Assembly (NCBI GenBank): GCA_964590755.1
Contig: CAZPYK010000002.1
Span: forward strand, 1-64,000
DNA length: 64,000 nucleotides
Direction of reading: 5' to 3'
Source: CAG-390 sp964590755
GTDB taxonomy: Bacteria > Bacillota > Clostridia > Oscillospirales > CAG-272
Below are positions 61,903-64,000 of the stretch, one piece after another. The notes under the pieces are model-generated. The model did not search any database. It had not been told where the DNA came from and saw only the letters and a program-made list of their open reading frames with translations. The number at the start of each line of letters is the position of its first letter. Position 1 is the stretch's first letter. The translations under genes were made by a program, and so were the position numbers.

Positions 61903-63531
61903 ATGAACGGTTCACAAAGCCCCATGCGTTCACGCCGCTTCCGCTACGGAGGCGTGGCACTTGCACTCACCTGCGCACTTGTCGCGGCGGTGATACTTTT
62001 TAACGCACTCTTTTCGATGCTTGCCGCGAAGTTCCTTTGGTATACCGATATGACCACCGAGAGCCTGTATACGCTGTCGGATGCCGCGATCGAGACCTTG
62101 AAGGGAATAGATACTCAGGGTCAGGATGTTAAGATCATCTTTTGCGATGTTGCGGACAACCTGATGGAGGAGTCCACTCAGCGTATGGTATATATGTCCG
62201 CAAAGGAAATGGCGGAGAAGCTGGATTATATAAAGATAGAGCATGTCGATATCTATCGCGAACCCACCAAGGTAAGCCAATATAAGACCAATTCCAAGAC
62301 CAAGATATATTCCACCTCGGTGATAGTTGCCTCCGGCCCCGAAGGTCACGAGGAATTTCGCTTGTTTGCGCTTCGCGCCTTCTTCAATTTCGAAGAGACC
62401 GATTCCTCCACGCCCATAGCGTATAACGGCGAGAAAAAGCTCGTTGCGGCCATCATGGCGGTGACACAAGCCGAGTCTCCCATTGCATGCGTGACATATA
62501 CGCATGCCGAGCCCTTTGTGACCGAAAGCGAGTTGGCATCGAGTGCTTCGGCGCTCGCCATGCTTGAGGATGCCGGATATAAGGTTCAACCGATAGATCT
62601 TGCGACCGAGGATATTCCCGAGGATTGCCGTTTGCTCTTTATTTATGACCCCAAGGATGACTTTATCGCCAAGGAGGCGGGAGTATCCGATATATCCGAG
62701 ATCGAGGTGATAGATAACTTCCTGCACGGAGATTCCAATGCGATGGCGGTGTTTATAGACCCCGCCACACCCAAGCTTACCAATCTTGAGGAATATCTTG
62801 AAGAGTGGGGAATAAGCTTTTTGCGCACAGAGGACACCCTCGGTACGTCGCAATCCTGCGTGGTTCGTGACAATTCGAATTCTCTGACCGCGGACGGCCT
62901 TACCATCGTCGGCAGCTATACCTCGCAGGGGCTGGGCGCGTCCATTCACAAGGATATGCGCACGCAGTATCCGCCCAAGGTCATATTCAAGAACGTTATG
63001 CCGATCAATTACTCGGACAGATATTCAATGCTTGAGCATGTCGATGAGGATGATTCTTCCAACAACTACACATACGGAACCTCTCGCGCACTGGACGGAA
63101 TAGATCGCGAGATATACGATGTGTTCCTTTCGTCGACAAGCGCAAAGGCGGTGGCGGACGGCAGAGAGATCAGCTCCGCGACTCAAGCGGATCCTTACAA
63201 GCTTATGACGATCACCCGCGAAACACAGCGTCTTTCGAATACCGAGTTTACTCAATCATATGTGCTTGCCTGCGGCTCCACCGAATTTTTGAGCAACAGC
63301 CTGTTGCAGTCGAACAGCTACGGCAACTATGACGTGATGCTCAGCGCAATGCGAGCCATGGGCAGGGAATATGTTCCCGTGGGGCTTGAAACAAAGATGT
63401 TCGAATCCACCGAGATCGAGGGCTTGACCACCGCCGAGGCTAACCGCTACACCGTGGCGTTGACGCTGATCCCGCCCGTGATAGTCTTTGCCGTGGGATG
63501 CTTTGTCCTTGTAAGGAGAAGATACGCATGA
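61903..63531 (+). CDS. GldG-family protein
   Basis: 542 residues. Short basic N-terminus, a transmembrane helix at about residues 16-40, then an ABC_transp_aux-type external domain (MTTESLYTLSDAAIETLK at its start) and a C-terminal transmembrane helix at about residues 518-537. The family accompanies ABC-2 permeases and is thought to act in secretion. The ATG at 61903 is chosen because AGGAGGTG lies just ahead and includes the GTG alternative. Stop overlaps the next start (ATGA). Confidence 0.88.
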   Translation: MNGSQSPMRSRRFRYGGVALALTCALVAAVILFNALFSMLAAKFLWYTDMTTESLYTLSDAAIETLKGIDTQGQDVKIIFCDVADNLMEESTQRMVYMSAKEMAEKLDYIKIEHVDIYREPTKVSQYKTNSKTKIYSTSVIVASGPEGHEEFRLFALRAFFNFEETDSSTPIAYNGEKKLVAAIMAVTQAESPIACVTYTHAEPFVTESELASSASALAMLEDAGYKVQPIDLATEDIPEDCRLLFIYDPKDDFIAKEAGVSDISEIEVIDNFLHGDSNAMAVFIDPATPKLTNLEEYLEEWGISFLRTEDTLGTSQSCVVRDNSNSLTADGLTIVGSYTSQGLGASIHKDMRTQYPPKVIFKNVMPINYSDRYSMLEHVDEDDSSNNYTYGTSRALDGIDREIYDVFLSSTSAKAVADGREISSATQADPYKLMTITRETQRLSNTEFTQSYVLACGSTEFLSNSLLQSNSYGNYDVMLSAMRAMGREYVPVGLETKMFESTEIEGLTTAEANRYTVALTLIPPVIVFAVGCFVLVRRRYA

Positions 63532-64000
63532 TTCGAAAGAAAAATTACGATTCCGATGATATAACGCGGGAGCAAGGCACGGGGCGCCGCCGCAGATCGG
63601 TCATGCGGGCGCAAAAGCGAGCCGTTGCCGCATTGCTCGTGTGTGTGCTTGTGCTCGGCGTCGCGGTCGGTGTGGTTTCATACTATATAAACCGGGTGGT
63701 ATATACCGATACCGACGGTGAAAAGTATTACATTAAGGAAAAGGGCGGCGTTTATGTCGCGTGCGACAGTGACGGCTATACGCTTGACACCACTCCCGAC
63801 GGTAACAATTATTTCAGCACGAAGGCGGGTACGGTGCTAAAGGTCGATTCCTCCGCCGGAACCTATATCGTATATGCCGTTCCGGACACCGAGGAAGGCG
63901 AAGCCGTCGGCTCCGGTACGCGTATATTGATGTTCCCGCAGATCGTGCAGGATGACATTCAGTCGGTGCGCGTGCACACCGCAACGAATGATTACACCTT
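63528..64000 (+). CDS. DUF4340 protein, cut by the window end
   Basis: 157 codons visible, no stop. An Arg-rich cytoplasmic start is followed by a transmembrane helix at about residues 32-53. The external part begins with YTDTDGEKYYIKEKGGV, and VDSSAGTYIVYAVPD is close to the usual DUF4340 repeats. Proteins of this kind close the gld-like ABC operon and are presumed accessory subunits. Confidence 0.8.
   Translation, partial: MIRKKNYDSDDITREQGTGRRRRSVMRAQKRAVAALLVCVLVLGVAVGVVSYYINRVVYTDTDGEKYYIKEKGGVYVACDSDGYTLDTTPDGNNYFSTKAGTVLKVDSSAGTYIVYAVPDTEEGEAVGSGTRILMFPQIVQDDIQSVRVHTATNDYT

Noticed and set aside
1..64000. tRNA, rRNA, tmRNA, insertion sequences or origin
   Set aside because: Reading the intergenic gaps on both strands showed no tRNA T-loop context, no rRNA, no transposase and no DnaA-box cluster; long antisense open frames over real genes lack start signals and were ignored.

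Overview
The window is a 64 kb piece of chromosome from a Gram-positive, low-to-mid GC bacterium, most probably an uncultured gut-type member of the Clostridia. Signs are sigma-A promoters with 17-bp spacers, purine-rich ribosome binding sites, U-tailed terminators, lysine and guanine riboswitches, and Clostridia-type neighbourhoods (yybS-gdpP-rplI-dnaB, tilS-hpt-ftsH, TIGR03960 radical SAM with its DUF2344 partner, FAD dehydrogenases with DUF1667, yhbD with a bactofilin). The left end starts just beyond a short gene and the right end cuts a DUF4340 gene. I found no rRNA, tRNA, CRISPR array, transposase or prophage.

Layout. 0-3 kb: a truncated-looking secreted protein, a small lipoprotein (copy A), the remnant of a related lipoprotein gene, and an orphan sugar-type binding lipoprotein. 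3-7.3 kb: a GDSL esterase, an acyl-CoA/ACP ligase, nrdR and a DUF5131 gene. 7.3-13 kb: a leftward seven-gene operon from dusB to an acyl-ACP thioesterase. 13.2-16.5 kb: a glycerol-3-phosphate/FAD dehydrogenase operon. 16.6-26 kb: a housekeeping block (yybS, gdpP, rplI, dnaB, tilS, hpt, ftsH) covering c-di-AMP turnover, ribosome, replication, tRNA modification, purine salvage and membrane proteolysis. 26-32.4 kb: lipoprotein copy B, then a self-contained three-gene cassette of TerB_N/TerB_C protein, BrxD-like ATPase and BrxHI-like helicase. 32.4-35.1 kb: a leftward amino-acid ABC transporter behind a lysine riboswitch, whose binding protein has its two lobes in circularly permuted order. 35.2-44.5 kb: rlmB, a large degenerate P-type-ATPase-like membrane protein, the radical SAM/DUF2344 pair, an esterase and a DUF1846 protein. 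44.5-49.3 kb: TSCPD protein, htpG with a His/Glu/Cys-rich linker, comEC. 49.3-54.7 kb: a guanine-riboswitch-controlled BMP-type nucleoside ABC transporter. 54.7-57.5 kb: yhbD with three operator-like palindromes, a repeat-rich spacer, a bactofilin and an EamA transporter. 57.5-64 kb: a TPM protein and a zinc-ribbon membrane protein (leftward), then a Gld-type ABC exporter (ATPase, permease, GldG, DUF4340).

Most notable points. The TerB/BrxD/BrxHI cassette has its own promoter and terminators and looks like a DNA-processing or defence module without the rest of BREX. Lipoproteins A and B share a 47-nt leader and almost identical first 50 or so codons, then diverge, and lie as inverted copies 25 kb apart, with a 93%-identical C-terminal remnant beside A. 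The lysine-riboswitch transporter uses a permuted binding protein. The P-type-ATPase-like protein has lost its catalytic signatures. One hairpin design, with a GTCTC/GAGAC inner stem and an 8-nt loop, recurs at several operon ends.
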